This document shows, piece by piece, positions 12,824 to 20,178 of a stretch of DNA of 20,178 bases. The DNA is from JAGVPT01 sp964642725 (GTDB lineage Bacteria > Bacteroidota > Ignavibacteria > UBA10030 > UBA8401): positions 1 to 20,178 of the forward strand of contig CAZXQG010000056.1 of NCBI GenBank assembly GCA_964642725.1, written 5' to 3'. A model generated the notes under the pieces. The model was not told where the DNA came from and ran no database searches. It worked only from the letters and a program-made list of their open reading frames with translations. Numbering within the stretch: the stretch's first letter is position 1; the number at the start of each line of letters is the position of its first letter. The position numbers and the translations under genes were made by a program.

Positions 12824-15802
12824 TTAATACTCTAAGTTTACGCCGAACCGGATTTGCCTCGGCACACCATAATTTCCGGAATTATCGCCAAGATATGCCG
12901 CACTGTATATTTGATTAAACAAAGCAGGGTTGCCCGATTGTTGAGCTTGGTTGATCCCGGCTGTTGAATTCAACCAGCCGTCGTCAGCAGGATCTCCTGT
13001 GCGGGCAAATACAGTAACAACGTTTTTCGTGTTGAGAAGATTCTCAACATAGATATAGAAATTAGCTGCAAGAGAACCGAACGAAACTGTCTTATCAACA
13101 CGAAGATCAAGTTCATACGTCCACGGAGTGGTGGATGCACCGAGATCTTCCACCGGAACAGTGCTTCGTACGTCTGTTTCCTGATCCGCAAGGCTTCCGT
13201 TCGCGTTCACGCGGGTAAAAGCATATCCGCTCCCAAATTTTAAGAGAAGATTGATTCCCAGCCGCTGCAAGATCGGGCCGCCGTCATTTTTTGCCCAACG
13301 ATAGTCGAGAGACAAATCGCCGTGATTCGCCTGATTGAACGTCACCGGGGAGATTGTCTTTGCCACAAACGAATTATATGCTGCTCCTTCAAGGTCGCCT
13401 GAACTTGACCCTGTTGCTCGGGCGTCCGATAACGTGAAGTTAACCTGCGCCTGCATTCTCTCAACGCGGCGGAGTGTAAATTTCAATTCCACACCTTTGG
13501 TCGTTGCAAAATCTCCGTTGATGTATGCTAAGTACGCCCGGTTGGTAGCCCCGGCGGACGGAGTAAGGTACGCAGCTTCTATTTGATCGCGAATATCCTT
13601 GTAAAATGCAGTCGCGTCAAAGGATGCATTCTCGGATACTTGCTGCGAAAAACCTAATTCATACTGGGTCGACCGTTCTGGTTTCAATCCGTATCCGACG
13701 ACATTCGTGATCCAGTTGCCGCCGTTTGTGATATACGTCGCTTCTCCCAACCCTAAGTACGAATCCCGGAGCTGTGATTGCTGGATAAACTTCCCGTACT
13801 GCGCGTGGAACACTGTGCGGTCTGTGACCGGGAAAGAGAATCCGAGCCGCGGGCTGATTTGTTTTGTCGGATCGGTATCCTTGAGGCTGGACGATGCAAT
13901 AACATTCAGACTATCGACATATTTAATGTTGGTCGGATTCACTATAGACTTGCTCGCCGGATCGATGTAGTCGAACCTCAAGCCGATGTTCAAGACGATA
14001 TCCTGAAGCTCGATCTTATCCTGCAGGTACGAGGCCGCGAAAATTGGCTGGCGGGGTCCGAAGTCTACAACATTTGGACCGATTTTCGCATCGTTGCTGA
14101 TCGAGTTGCCGAGCGGATCGTAGCCGTAATTATCCATGTATCCGTTATACCGCAATTGAGCCTCTTTCTGGAACAACGTAAGGGACGGATCGTTCAACGT
14201 CGCATACCGTTGTTCCGCACCGTTCGCGCTGAGAGAGAATCTGCGGATAGTGTACTCTGTAAATTCACCGCCGAATTTTATTGCATGATTTTTTACTTGC
14301 GAGGATAAATCAATTCGGCCGCCGATGGATGATTGTGCTGTGTGGGCATATCCGGAAAGCGGGGTCCCCGGCATGTCAACTGTCGGGCCGGCGATGGTTC
14401 CCCAGTATCCCAGATTCCTCGTTCCGAAGAGCGAACTGTTTCCTGCATAATAGAAGCCGAGTTTTGCGTTCGCAGCAGAATCACCGTATGCGTTGAAGTT
14501 TTCCTTCAAGAACGGATCCATCGTTTTGGTGTCCGCGTTGAAGTAGTTTAGGTTTACTTCATAAAAAGTTGTCGGGGTAATGAACTGAGTAAGTTTAAGG
14601 TTCGCAAACCCGTTTGATGATTGAGTAAGGGGTAAGCGGCTTTGATCAAGCACCTCAGCGAAAGTTGCTTCGCCCTGGCTGTGGGTTGCGTTATAAGACC
14701 CGGCTCCGCGCACCTTCACGCTCCCGAGGTCAAAAAGGAGTGTTCCGGTATATGTGTACGCATTGTATCCTCCACCCATAAGATTTCCCGGTTGATACAA
14801 GAGGTTAAGCGTATCGACTTGAACTGTGCTCGGGTGTTGATGTGAGTACACGCCATTTGTGATAATAGCATTTGCGCCGGTAAAGTTAGCGCCGCCCCAT
14901 ACTCCGGGTGTCGGAACGCCGTTATTGATCGTTCCCGGGTCGCGGTAAAATTGATTTTCAACGCTCCCGAAAAAACGAACCTTGTCGGACGTAATGGGAC
15001 CGCTTATTGTTCCCACATAATCGGAGTACCCATACGAATACCCTCCCAGCGATTTCGTGCCCTGCTTTGTATAGTTGTCCGTTTCAAGTTGAGCAGTCGC
15101 TTTCCAGTTTTCCGCACCGCTGCGCAGGTTCGAACTCACGATGCCGCCGTTCGACCCGCCGAACTCTGCCGGATAACCGCCCGCCTGCACTTGTGTTTCT
15201 TCAACCGCTTCTTGCGTTACGGTCACAGCGTTTCCGCCGTACAACACGTTGTTGACGCCCACGCCTTCCAGCTGAAAACCGGTCTCATCAGCGCGGCTGC
15301 CGCGAATATAAATGTTTCCGTTCCGCTCTACAACGCCCGTCTGCAATGTGACGGCCTGCGTAACTCCGCGAAAGGGAATGTTGGCAAAATAATCGCTGCC
15401 CATGATGCTGACCGAGTTGGTCGCTGATTTATTGACGAGCGGCCGCTGTGCAATAATTTCAACAGTCGGCACTTTGACGCCCTCGGATGGAAGAGCAAAA
15501 TTAGCGTCCGTCGTCAAGTCCGCGTCAACAGCGAGGTTCGATAGCGTTATCGTCTGATAACCGATATACGACGCTTTTAACACGTATGTGCCCGGGTTGA
15601 GGTTCAGAATTGAGAACACACCGTTCACATCTGTGGTCGCCCCGAAAGATGTTCCAACGACTTGGATCGTTGCACCAACAAGCGCCTCACCGGATTCATG
15701 ATCTGTTACCTTTCCATGGATCTTCCCGCCTGCCGCCATAAGCACTGCAGTTGGAAAAAGCAGAAAGGCAACGAGTAGAGTTCTGTAGCACTCCCGTCGC
15801 AT
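12824..15802 (-). CDS. TonB-dependent receptor with carboxypeptidase-regulatory-like N-terminal domain
   Basis: 992 aa. The signal peptide MRRECYRTLLVAFLLFPTAV leads into a CarboxypepD-regulatory-like domain at about 25-110 (GKIHGKVTDHESGEALVGAT, GTYVLKASYIGYQTITLSNL). A TonB-box-like stretch follows (VPTVEIIAQRP), then a plug domain from about 125 (GVTQAVTLQTGVVERNGNI, IRGSRADETGFQLEGVGVNN, GGYPAEFGGSNGGIV). A long outer-membrane beta-barrel ends with RQIRFGVNLEY. The protein would import an unknown substrate using TonB/ExbBD energy; no siderophore- or cobalamin-specific signature is visible. It is the first gene of an operon with the T9SS-tailed protein (28-nt gap) and the PorV-like barrel. 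I chose the ATG at 15800-15802 because AAAGGAG lies 7 nt upstream and a signal peptide follows at once; the longer frame from 15970 adds 56 residues with no such support. Confidence 0.92.
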   Translation of the reverse strand: MRRECYRTLLVAFLLFPTAVLMAAGGKIHGKVTDHESGEALVGATIQVVGTSFGATTDVNGVFSILNLNPGTYVLKASYIGYQTITLSNLAVDADLTTDANFALPSEGVKVPTVEIIAQRPLVNKSATNSVSIMGSDYFANIPFRGVTQAVTLQTGVVERNGNIYIRGSRADETGFQLEGVGVNNVLYGGNAVTVTQEAVEETQVQAGGYPAEFGGSNGGIVSSNLRSGAENWKATAQLETDNYTKQGTKSLGGYSYGYSDYVGTISGPITSDKVRFFGSVENQFYRDPGTINNGVPTPGVWGGANFTGANAIITNGVYSHQHPSTVQVDTLNLLYQPGNLMGGGYNAYTYTGTLLFDLGSVKVRGAGSYNATHSQGEATFAEVLDQSRLPLTQSSNGFANLKLTQFITPTTFYEVNLNYFNADTKTMDPFLKENFNAYGDSAANAKLGFYYAGNSSLFGTRNLGYWGTIAGPTVDMPGTPLSGYAHTAQSSIGGRIDLSSQVKNHAIKFGGEFTEYTIRRFSLSANGAEQRYATLNDPSLTLFQKEAQLRYNGYMDNYGYDPLGNSISNDAKIGPNVVDFGPRQPIFAASYLQDKIELQDIVLNIGLRFDYIDPASKSIVNPTNIKYVDSLNVIASSSLKDTDPTKQISPRLGFSFPVTDRTVFHAQYGKFIQQSQLRDSYLGLGEATYITNGGNWITNVVGYGLKPERSTQYELGFSQQVSENASFDATAFYKDIRDQIEAAYLTPSAGATNRAYLAYINGDFATTKGVELKFTLRRVERMQAQVNFTLSDARATGSSSGDLEGAAYNSFVAKTISPVTFNQANHGDLSLDYRWAKNDGGPILQRLGINLLLKFGSGYAFTRVNANGSLADQETDVRSTVPVEDLGASTTPWTYELDLRVDKTVSFGSLAANFYIYVENLLNTKNVVTVFARTGDPADDGWLNSTAGINQAQQSGNPALFNQIYSAAYLGDNSGNYGVPRQIRFGVNLEY

Positions 15803-15809
15803 GTTTATT

Positions 15810-15816
15810 CTCCTTT
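15810..15816 (-). promoter_or_regulatory. Ribosome binding site of the TonB-dependent receptor
   Basis: The minus strand reads AAAGGAG then AATAAAC then ATG at 15802. It is a near-consensus site with 7-nt spacing and decides the start of the receptor. Confidence 0.85.
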
Positions 15817-16048
15817 GTTTTGTTATTGTGGACATCCTAATTTTGCGCTCCTGCGAAAAATCTTTCAAGAGCCGTGAATTAAAAAATCTAAAGAAAATAT
15901 TTCCTGCCGCCGATACACTGGTAATTCTCAGGCATGACGTGAGACTTTCATTTCCCGTGCGAAACTGCAATGCCGGCGGGACACATTCCCTCCCCTCATC
16001 GTTTCAAAATCCAAATGACCGAGAAAAGAGTTCCGCATCCTTCGTGAA

Positions 16049-16076
16049 ATTATAAGATGAAAATTTTAAGATCCAA
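16049..16076 (-). promoter_or_regulatory. Candidate promoter of the receptor/T9SS/PorV operon
   Basis: The minus strand shows TTGGAT (16071-16076), a 16-nt spacer, and a perfect TATAAT (16049-16054). Transcription would begin near 16042 and give a leader of about 240 nt. The consensus -10 makes this the best-placed candidate, although the -35 keeps only TTG. Confidence 0.55.
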
Positions 16077-16342
16077 TGCTTAGAACTGCGAAGGGAATTT
16101 AATTTCCGATTATACAATCAATGAGATAGAGAACGACTCTGGCTGCAATACAAAAGGCAGAACGTAGGTCGGGAGGAAAAACAGTGATGTAACAAATCGT
16201 AAAATTCAATTCAACAATCACCTAAAGATAGATCTTAGAAACTAGCAAACGACTTCTCTATGTACTACTGCAGACTTAGATATCTACCGCTGTGTGAAAC
16301 TTTATTTCTAATATTTCGTATATGTTATTTTTTTGTTGTGTT

Positions 16343-16371
16343 AATTTACTACCCAGATAGCGATTTGTCAA
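16343..16371 (-). promoter_or_regulatory. Candidate upstream promoter with perfect -35
   Basis: The minus strand shows TTGACA (16366-16371), 17 nt, then TAAATT (16343-16348). The -35 is perfect, the spacing ideal, and the -10 matches four of six. A transcript from here would have a leader of over 500 nt before the receptor gene, or could make a separate small RNA. Confidence 0.5.
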
Positions 16372-16401
16372 GTTTTTCCGGTATTAAGTTGAAATAAAAT
16401 A

Positions 16402-16429
16402 CACCTTCGTGCCCTATAAAGTAAAGGTG
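16402..16429 (-). terminator. Weak hairpin with U-rich tail, possible serA terminator
   Basis: The minus strand reads CACCTT, a 16-nt loop, AAGGTG, then TATTTTATTTC. The stem has only six pairs and the loop is long, so this is a weak candidate. It is the only terminator-like structure I see in the region downstream of serA, about 80 nt past its stop. Confidence 0.3.
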
Positions 16430-16462
16430 ATTTTCCCCCTTTTTATCTCATTACAACTGCCT

Positions 16463-16491
16463 AAGGTATATATTCCCGGCATTTTTGTCAA
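16463..16491 (-). promoter_or_regulatory. Candidate promoter just after serA with perfect -35
   Basis: The minus strand shows TTGACA (16486-16491), 17 nt, then TACCTT (16463-16468); TATACC at 15-nt spacing is the alternative -10. The -35 starts 17 nt after the serA stop. The -10 is poor either way, so it is less convincing than the box at 16366, with which it shares 12 bases. Confidence 0.35.
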
Positions 16492-16507
16492 GTTTCCACA
16501 CAACAAT

Positions 16508-18085
16508 TTACAACGAGACAACCTTCGCGTCAAAGATCCCATCTAACGACCGAATTTGCTGGAGCATCTTTTCCGGAATCGGGCTGTCAACACTAACGAC
16601 AACCAATGCTTTTTCACCCACGCCTGTTCGGCCAAGCGATAACCCGGCAATATTGACTTTTTCTGCGGCCAGGATTGAGCCGACATGAGCGAGCATTCCA
16701 GGCTTGTCGGTATTTGTATAGAATAAGAGAATACCTTCAGGATTTACTTCAAAGTAAAACGCGTCAATCCGCACAACACGGGGCTTTGTCGTCCCGAAGA
16801 CGGTTCCGGCGAACGAGCGTTCCTCCTGATCCGTGGAATATTCTATTGTCAGCAGTTGATTGTAGTTCTCGTTGTCCCGTTCTTTCTTTTCGCTGACCCG
16901 GATGCCCATAGACGATGCGAGGACGGGAGCGTTAATGTAATTGACAGGCTGGCTCATGAGCTTTGAAAAAAAACCTTTTAACACGCCGGTTGTCAGCAGC
17001 TCAACGTGTTTCTGCAGCAATTCTCCGCGCGTTTCAATGGTAATGTCTTTGAGTTTTCCTTTCATAAGCTGCGCCTGCAGACTTCCCATCTTTTCCGCAA
17101 GAAGGAGGTACGGTTTTATTTCCGCGGGAATTCCCGATTGCAGTGCAACGGCATTCACAGCGCCGGAAATTCCCCGGTCATGCAGCGCATCGGCAAGTTG
17201 TTCCGCAATCTGGATGGCCACTTTTTCCTGAGCTTCTTCTGTCGAAGCGCCAAGATGCGGTGTTGCGATTAACCGCGGATGCTGCAGCAGCGGATTCCCT
17301 TTGGGCGGTTCCTCGACAAAGACGTCGAGCGCCGCACCGGCAACTTGTCCGCTGTTCAACGCATCAAGAAGCGCCGCCTCATCGATGATTCCTCCGCGGG
17401 CGCAGTTGATGACACGGACGCCTTTCTTACATTTCGCAAAAGTTTTTTCGTTCAGCAATCCCCTCGTTTCATCGTTGAGCGGAGTGTGCACGGTAATGAA
17501 ATCGGAGCGCCGGTAAATTTCGTCCAGAGACACAAGTTCCACACCGAGCTTCGATGCAACGTCGTTGGCAAGTACGGGGTCAAACCCGATGACGGTCATC
17601 CCGAATGCGCGGCACCTCGCTGCAACTTCTCTCCCGATTTTTCCCATACCAATAATGCCCAGCGTTTTTCCCATCACCTCCGTCCCCATGTATTTCTTTC
17701 TGTCCCACTTTCCGTTCACAAGGCTCATGTATGCCTGCGGAATGTTTCGGGAAAGAGAGAGCATCATGGACACCGTATGCTCTGCGGTGGAAACGGTATT
17801 GCCCCCCGGCGTATTCATCACGATGATGCCGCGTCGTGATGCGGCTTGGACGTCGATATTGTCTACGCCCGCTCCGGCCCGGCCAATCACTTTCATTTCT
17901 TTTGCTTCATTAATAATGTCGGCGGTAACTTTCGTTCCGCTGCGGACAATAAGTGCTGCATATTCCGGAATGATTTTTTTAATCTCTTCCGGGGAGATTC
18001 CCGGCTTGAGATCGACCTGAAATCCTTCACGCGTCAGGATATCAACGCATGATTGTTCGATGGGATCGCTGATGAGTATTTTCAT
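16508..18085 (-). CDS. serA: D-3-phosphoglycerate dehydrogenase
   Basis: 525 aa, the long form of the enzyme. It oxidises 3-phosphoglycerate to 3-phosphohydroxypyruvate with NAD, the first step of phosphorylated serine synthesis in the cytoplasm. The NAD site GIIGMGKIG is at about 143-151. Catalytic Arg (NCARGGIIDE, about R230), Glu (DVFVEEPP, about 258-259) and His (TPHLGAS, about H277) are present. An allosteric-substrate-binding domain follows at about 320-440, and a C-terminal ACT domain at about 450-525 (TNTDKPGMLAHVGSILAAEK), which in relatives gives serine feedback inhibition. I chose the ATG at 18083-18085 because MKILISDPIEQS is the family start; a TTG at 18115 would add ten residues. 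The class V aminotransferase gene lies 139 nt upstream on the same strand, with a strong hairpin in the gap. Confidence 0.95.
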   Translation of the reverse strand: MKILISDPIEQSCVDILTREGFQVDLKPGISPEEIKKIIPEYAALIVRSGTKVTADIINEAKEMKVIGRAGAGVDNIDVQAASRRGIIVMNTPGGNTVSTAEHTVSMMLSLSRNIPQAYMSLVNGKWDRKKYMGTEVMGKTLGIIGMGKIGREVAARCRAFGMTVIGFDPVLANDVASKLGVELVSLDEIYRRSDFITVHTPLNDETRGLLNEKTFAKCKKGVRVINCARGGIIDEAALLDALNSGQVAGAALDVFVEEPPKGNPLLQHPRLIATPHLGASTEEAQEKVAIQIAEQLADALHDRGISGAVNAVALQSGIPAEIKPYLLLAEKMGSLQAQLMKGKLKDITIETRGELLQKHVELLTTGVLKGFFSKLMSQPVNYINAPVLASSMGIRVSEKKERDNENYNQLLTIEYSTDQEERSFAGTVFGTTKPRVVRIDAFYFEVNPEGILLFYTNTDKPGMLAHVGSILAAEKVNIAGLSLGRTGVGEKALVVVSVDSPIPEKMLQQIRSLDGIFDAKVVSL

Positions 18086-18120
18086 GGCAGTGGCTTTCAA
18101 TGGTAAGAGGATCAATGTGA

Positions 18121-18169
18121 GTTGACGGTGAATCCGCCTCCCGTTGCATCCAACGGGGAGGCGGTCAAC
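18121..18169. repeat. Strong inverted repeat between the aminotransferase gene and serA
   Basis: CCGCCTCCCGTTG (18134-18146) and CAACGGGGAGGCGG (18151-18164) pair over 13 bp around a 4-base loop, with one bulged base. Outer arms GTTGAC (18121-18126) and GTCAAC (18164-18169) can extend it past a 7-nt internal bulge, sharing the boundary G at 18164. No U-tract follows on either strand, so it is not a canonical intrinsic terminator. It may be a U-less terminator of the aminotransferase gene, a processing site or an element in the serA leader. Confidence 0.7.
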
Positions 18170-18224
18170 TAATTTACAGCATGAATGAACAGTGTGGCGG
18201 AATCATCTTCCGTAAAAAACGACA

Positions 18225-19358
18225 TCATTGTGCGAACGATTTCAGAACAGCCTGAACACCGGCACCGAGTTCGAACTTGTATCCGCACTCTTTTAACGTC
18301 ATCTCGAGCGCGGCAATCATCGTGACCATGTCGAGGTCGTCGTAATAGCCGAGATGGGAAATGCGGAATATCTTCCCGGCATAATCGTCTTGTCCGCCGG
18401 CAATCGTAATTCCGTACTTCGACTTGAGGGTTTTGTTGAATACTTTCCAATCCATCCCCGCGGGAAGCCAGACAGGAGTCACGGCGAACGATGGAAATTC
18501 TGAAAATAATTTTAAGCCGAGCGCCACAACGCCGGCGCGGATTGCTGTTGCCAGCCGTTCATGACGGCGCCAGATATTTTCTATCCCTTCCGCTTTCAGC
18601 ATCTCCAGAGCCGCGTCAACGCCGATGACGAGCGAAACAGCGGGCGTCCACGGCGTATCGTTTTTTTCGTACGACTTCAGCGCCTTGCGAAGGTCGAAAT
18701 AGAATTTGGGAAGCGTAGAGGTCTCCATCGCCGCGATCGCACGTTTGCTCAGCGCGACAAAAGCGAGTCCGGGCGGTATCATCAGCCCCTTTTGCGATCC
18801 GGTAACGCATGCGTCGAGTCCCCACTCGTCAAACCGCAGCTCATGAGCGCCGACAGCGGTAATACCGTCCACACAAACAAGCGCGTTGGAGTTCTCGCGG
18901 ATGAGTTTTGCCAGCCCTTTCACATCGGTCGCCGTGCCGGTCGATGTCTCGCTGTGTGTAAGATAGACGCCCTTGGCATCCGGATGAGCGCGAAGAGCTT
19001 CGAGAATCTGCTGGGCCGTAGGCGCTTTCCCCCATTCCACTTTGATTTCAACGACGTTCAGACCGTACGCTTTCGGCATCTTCACCCAGCGCTCGCCGAA
19101 TTTTCCGCCGTTGCACGAAATAATCGTATCACCGGGAGAAAACAGGCTCACAAACGTAGATTCAACCCCCCCGGTCCCTGAACATGTCAAGGTAAGAACA
19201 GGCTGTTCGGTCTGAAAGAGGTATTTCAAATTCTGGTTAACGCGTGTCAGGACTTCGTTAAATTCAGGATTGCGGTGATGAATGATCGGCTCCGCCATTG
19301 TCAACATGACGTGTTCAGGAACCGGAGTCGGTCCGGGAGTAAACAATCTTTTTTTCAT
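18225..19358 (-). CDS. Class V aminotransferase (alanine-glyoxylate/serine-pyruvate type), likely serine synthesis
   Basis: 377 aa, the normal length for the alanine-glyoxylate/serine-pyruvate aminotransferase family (PLP fold type I). The start MKKRLFTPGPTPVPEHV is diagnostic. PLP-site features are visible: SGTGGVEST (60-68), VDGITAVGAHEL with Asp164, and GSQKGLMIPPG with the Schiff-base Lys190. Further typical motifs are HRNPEF near residue 28 and the late FRISHLGYYDDLD. Family members use alanine, serine or phosphoserine as donor and glyoxylate, pyruvate or other oxo acids as acceptor. Lying directly before serA, it may work as the phosphoserine transaminase in place of SerC (inference from context). 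I see no separate serC here. The ATG at 19356-19358 fits the family start; the Shine-Dalgarno is weak. Confidence 0.9.
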   Translation of the reverse strand: MKKRLFTPGPTPVPEHVMLTMAEPIIHHRNPEFNEVLTRVNQNLKYLFQTEQPVLTLTCSGTGGVESTFVSLFSPGDTIISCNGGKFGERWVKMPKAYGLNVVEIKVEWGKAPTAQQILEALRAHPDAKGVYLTHSETSTGTATDVKGLAKLIRENSNALVCVDGITAVGAHELRFDEWGLDACVTGSQKGLMIPPGLAFVALSKRAIAAMETSTLPKFYFDLRKALKSYEKNDTPWTPAVSLVIGVDAALEMLKAEGIENIWRRHERLATAIRAGVVALGLKLFSEFPSFAVTPVWLPAGMDWKVFNKTLKSKYGITIAGGQDDYAGKIFRISHLGYYDDLDMVTMIAALEMTLKECGYKFELGAGVQAVLKSFAQ

Positions 19359-19529
19359 GGTCGCTGCTTTCGTGTCGATTTTTTTTCGTGGTCGGATGAA
19401 CGAATTGATTATGACGTCACGTAAAAGTACTGCAATTGCGGTTGAGAATCAAGAAATGCTGGTGTACGAGGAGATGTCAAACGCCGTATCGAGAAAATTG
19501 CGAATGTTGAAATATTTGGTAAGGTAAAT

Positions 19530-19560
19530 CACTGAGGTGTCCGACATCTTCCTGCCAGTG
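19530..19560 (-). terminator. Weak hairpin after engB
   Basis: Directly after the engB stop the minus strand reads CACTG, GC, AGG, a 13-nt loop, CCT, CAGTG, then ATTTACCTT. The stem is interrupted by a two-base bulge and lacks a proper U run. It could be a partial terminator. The rest of the 203-bp gap to the aminotransferase gene holds a TTGACA box on the minus strand (19475-19480) with no convincing -10 after it. Confidence 0.3.
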
Positions 19561-19561
19561 C

Positions 19562-20178
19562 CTATGCGACCGCGGAGGGGATGTAGTGTTTCGTTGAAGA
19601 AACTTCTTTTGCGTTCACAAAAGATTCGATCGTGTTTAACAGATCGTACCTCCCGTCCCCGGTGACCGCCGAGAACTGAAGAACGGCAGAAAGCTGTTTA
19701 TATTTGCCAAGTCGATCCTGTACGTTCTTGATTTGAGTCTGCAGTTTATTGAACGGGATTTTATCGGCTTTCGTAAGCACAAGGACAAACGGAACATCGT
19801 AGAAATCCAACCATCCCATCATCGTGGTGTCAAGCTCGGTGGGCCCTAACCGGGCATCGACAATCTGCACGCCGAGCGCAATTTGTCTTCTGTCATTGAA
19901 AAACGATTCGATGAGGGATGTCCAGCCCGCTTTCACCTGCTCGGCGACTTTGGCATAGCCGTAGCCGGGCAAATCGATAAAATACATTTCTTTGTTGACA
20001 AGGTAATAATTCAACTCTCGGGTTTTTCCGGGCGTCGAGCTGATACGGGCGAGTCCCTTTCTATTGCAGAGCTTGTTCAACAGCGACGACTTTCCTACAT
20101 TCGACCTGCCGATGAACACGATCTCGGGGAAATTATCTTTGGGGAGTTGTTTCAGGTTTGCGACGCCGACAACAAAAT
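19562..20178 (-). CDS. engB: Ribosome biogenesis GTPase EngB/YsxC (N-terminus beyond the window)
   Basis: At least 205 residues; the reading frame stays open to the right edge, where the translation (FVVGVANLKQLPKDNFPEIV) matches the region before the G1 loop of EngB, so the true start lies outside. The Walker A loop GRSNVGKSS, the switch region SSTPGKTRELNYY, G3 DLPGYGYA, G4 TKAD and a G5-like SAVTGDG are all present in order. The length and the DLPGYGYAKV motif point to EngB rather than Era or Der. The protein is an essential GTPase in assembly of the large ribosomal subunit in many bacteria. The GTG at 20117-20119 is internal and is not the start. Confidence 0.95.
   Translation of the reverse strand, partial: FVVGVANLKQLPKDNFPEIVFIGRSNVGKSSLLNKLCNRKGLARISSTPGKTRELNYYLVNKEMYFIDLPGYGYAKVAEQVKAGWTSLIESFFNDRRQIALGVQIVDARLGPTELDTTMMGWLDFYDVPFVLVLTKADKIPFNKLQTQIKNVQDRLGKYKQLSAVLQFSAVTGDGRYDLLNTIESFVNAKEVSSTKHYIPSAVA

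Larger units (their letters stand above)
15803..16507. other. 705-bp intergenic region: long AT-rich upstream part and 240-nt leader
   Basis: No protein gene is supported between the serA stop and the receptor start. From 16080 to 16507 the sequence is visibly AT-rich and carries two perfect TTGACA boxes on the minus strand in identical 12-base contexts (TTTGTCAAGTTT on the plus strand at 16364-16375 and 16484-16495, 120 bp apart). From 15803 to about 16042 lies the predicted leader of the receptor operon. Its part at about 15900-16010 is GC-richer and contains short complementary arms such as TCCCG with CGGGA and CCTG with CAGG, so it may be structured. I compared it by eye with TPP, cobalamin, SAM, glycine and c-di-GMP riboswitch consensus patterns and could not match any. 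Confidence 0.5.

Noticed and set aside
15803..15970. N-terminal extension of the TonB receptor by 56 residues.
   Set aside because: The signal peptide and AAAGGAG site fit the ATG at 15802; the extension has neither.
15900..16010. Possible cobalamin or TPP riboswitch in the receptor leader (GTCCCGCC and CCTGAGAATTACC fragments).
   Set aside because: The required neighbouring boxes and their order are missing, so I keep it only as an unassigned leader.
19414..19421. Palindrome TGACGTCA upstream of the aminotransferase gene.
   Set aside because: A single 8-bp palindrome is common by chance and no second copy or regulator gene supports an operator.
19282..19527. Plus-strand 81-codon frame spanning the aminotransferase start and the gap before engB.
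   Set aside because: Most of it is antisense to the conserved N-terminus of the aminotransferase, and the product has no recognisable features.

Overview
The window looks like chromosomal DNA from a Gram-negative member of the FCB group, most likely the Ignavibacteria/Chlorobi side of Bacteroidota (inference). The signs are a large secreted protein with a type IX secretion (T9SS/Por) C-terminal sorting domain, a PorV/PorQ-like outer-membrane barrel, and a TonB-dependent receptor carrying a carboxypeptidase-regulatory-like N-terminal domain. Several genes also have clear AGGAG-type ribosome binding sites at 7-nt spacing and E. coli-like -35/-10 promoters, which differs from many classical Bacteroidetes. 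Every gene I can support is on the minus strand, so transcription runs from high to low coordinates. I see no tRNA, rRNA, CRISPR array, insertion sequence or phage gene.

Read in the direction of transcription, the right end holds the engB/ysxC GTPase (cut by the window edge), a class V aminotransferase and serA (3-phosphoglycerate dehydrogenase). The last two probably supply the first two steps of phosphorylated serine synthesis. Next comes an AT-rich intergenic stretch of about 700 bp with several candidate promoters and a leader of about 240 nt. It feeds a three-gene surface operon: TonB-dependent receptor (992 aa), T9SS-tailed secreted protein (1121 aa) and PorV-like barrel (347 aa). That operon ends in a strong intrinsic terminator.

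The U-tract of this terminator touches the annotated ATG of the next gene, a large PIG-L/LmbE-like protein whose metal-binding residues are all replaced, so it is probably a pseudoenzyme. Thirteen bases after it lies a secreted NHL-type beta-propeller. These two form a small pair of unknown function.

The left part is housekeeping. ssb has its own good promoter and a terminator hairpin. A cluster follows of corC/hlyC-like membrane protein, ggt (gamma-glutamyltransferase, overlapping by ATGA), a DUF1385/YqhQ-like membrane protein and prfA (release factor 1, cut by the left edge).

The accessory content worth attention is 5.9-16.5 kb: the receptor/T9SS cargo/PorV module, its long leader, the terminator-start collision and the degenerate PIG-L protein.
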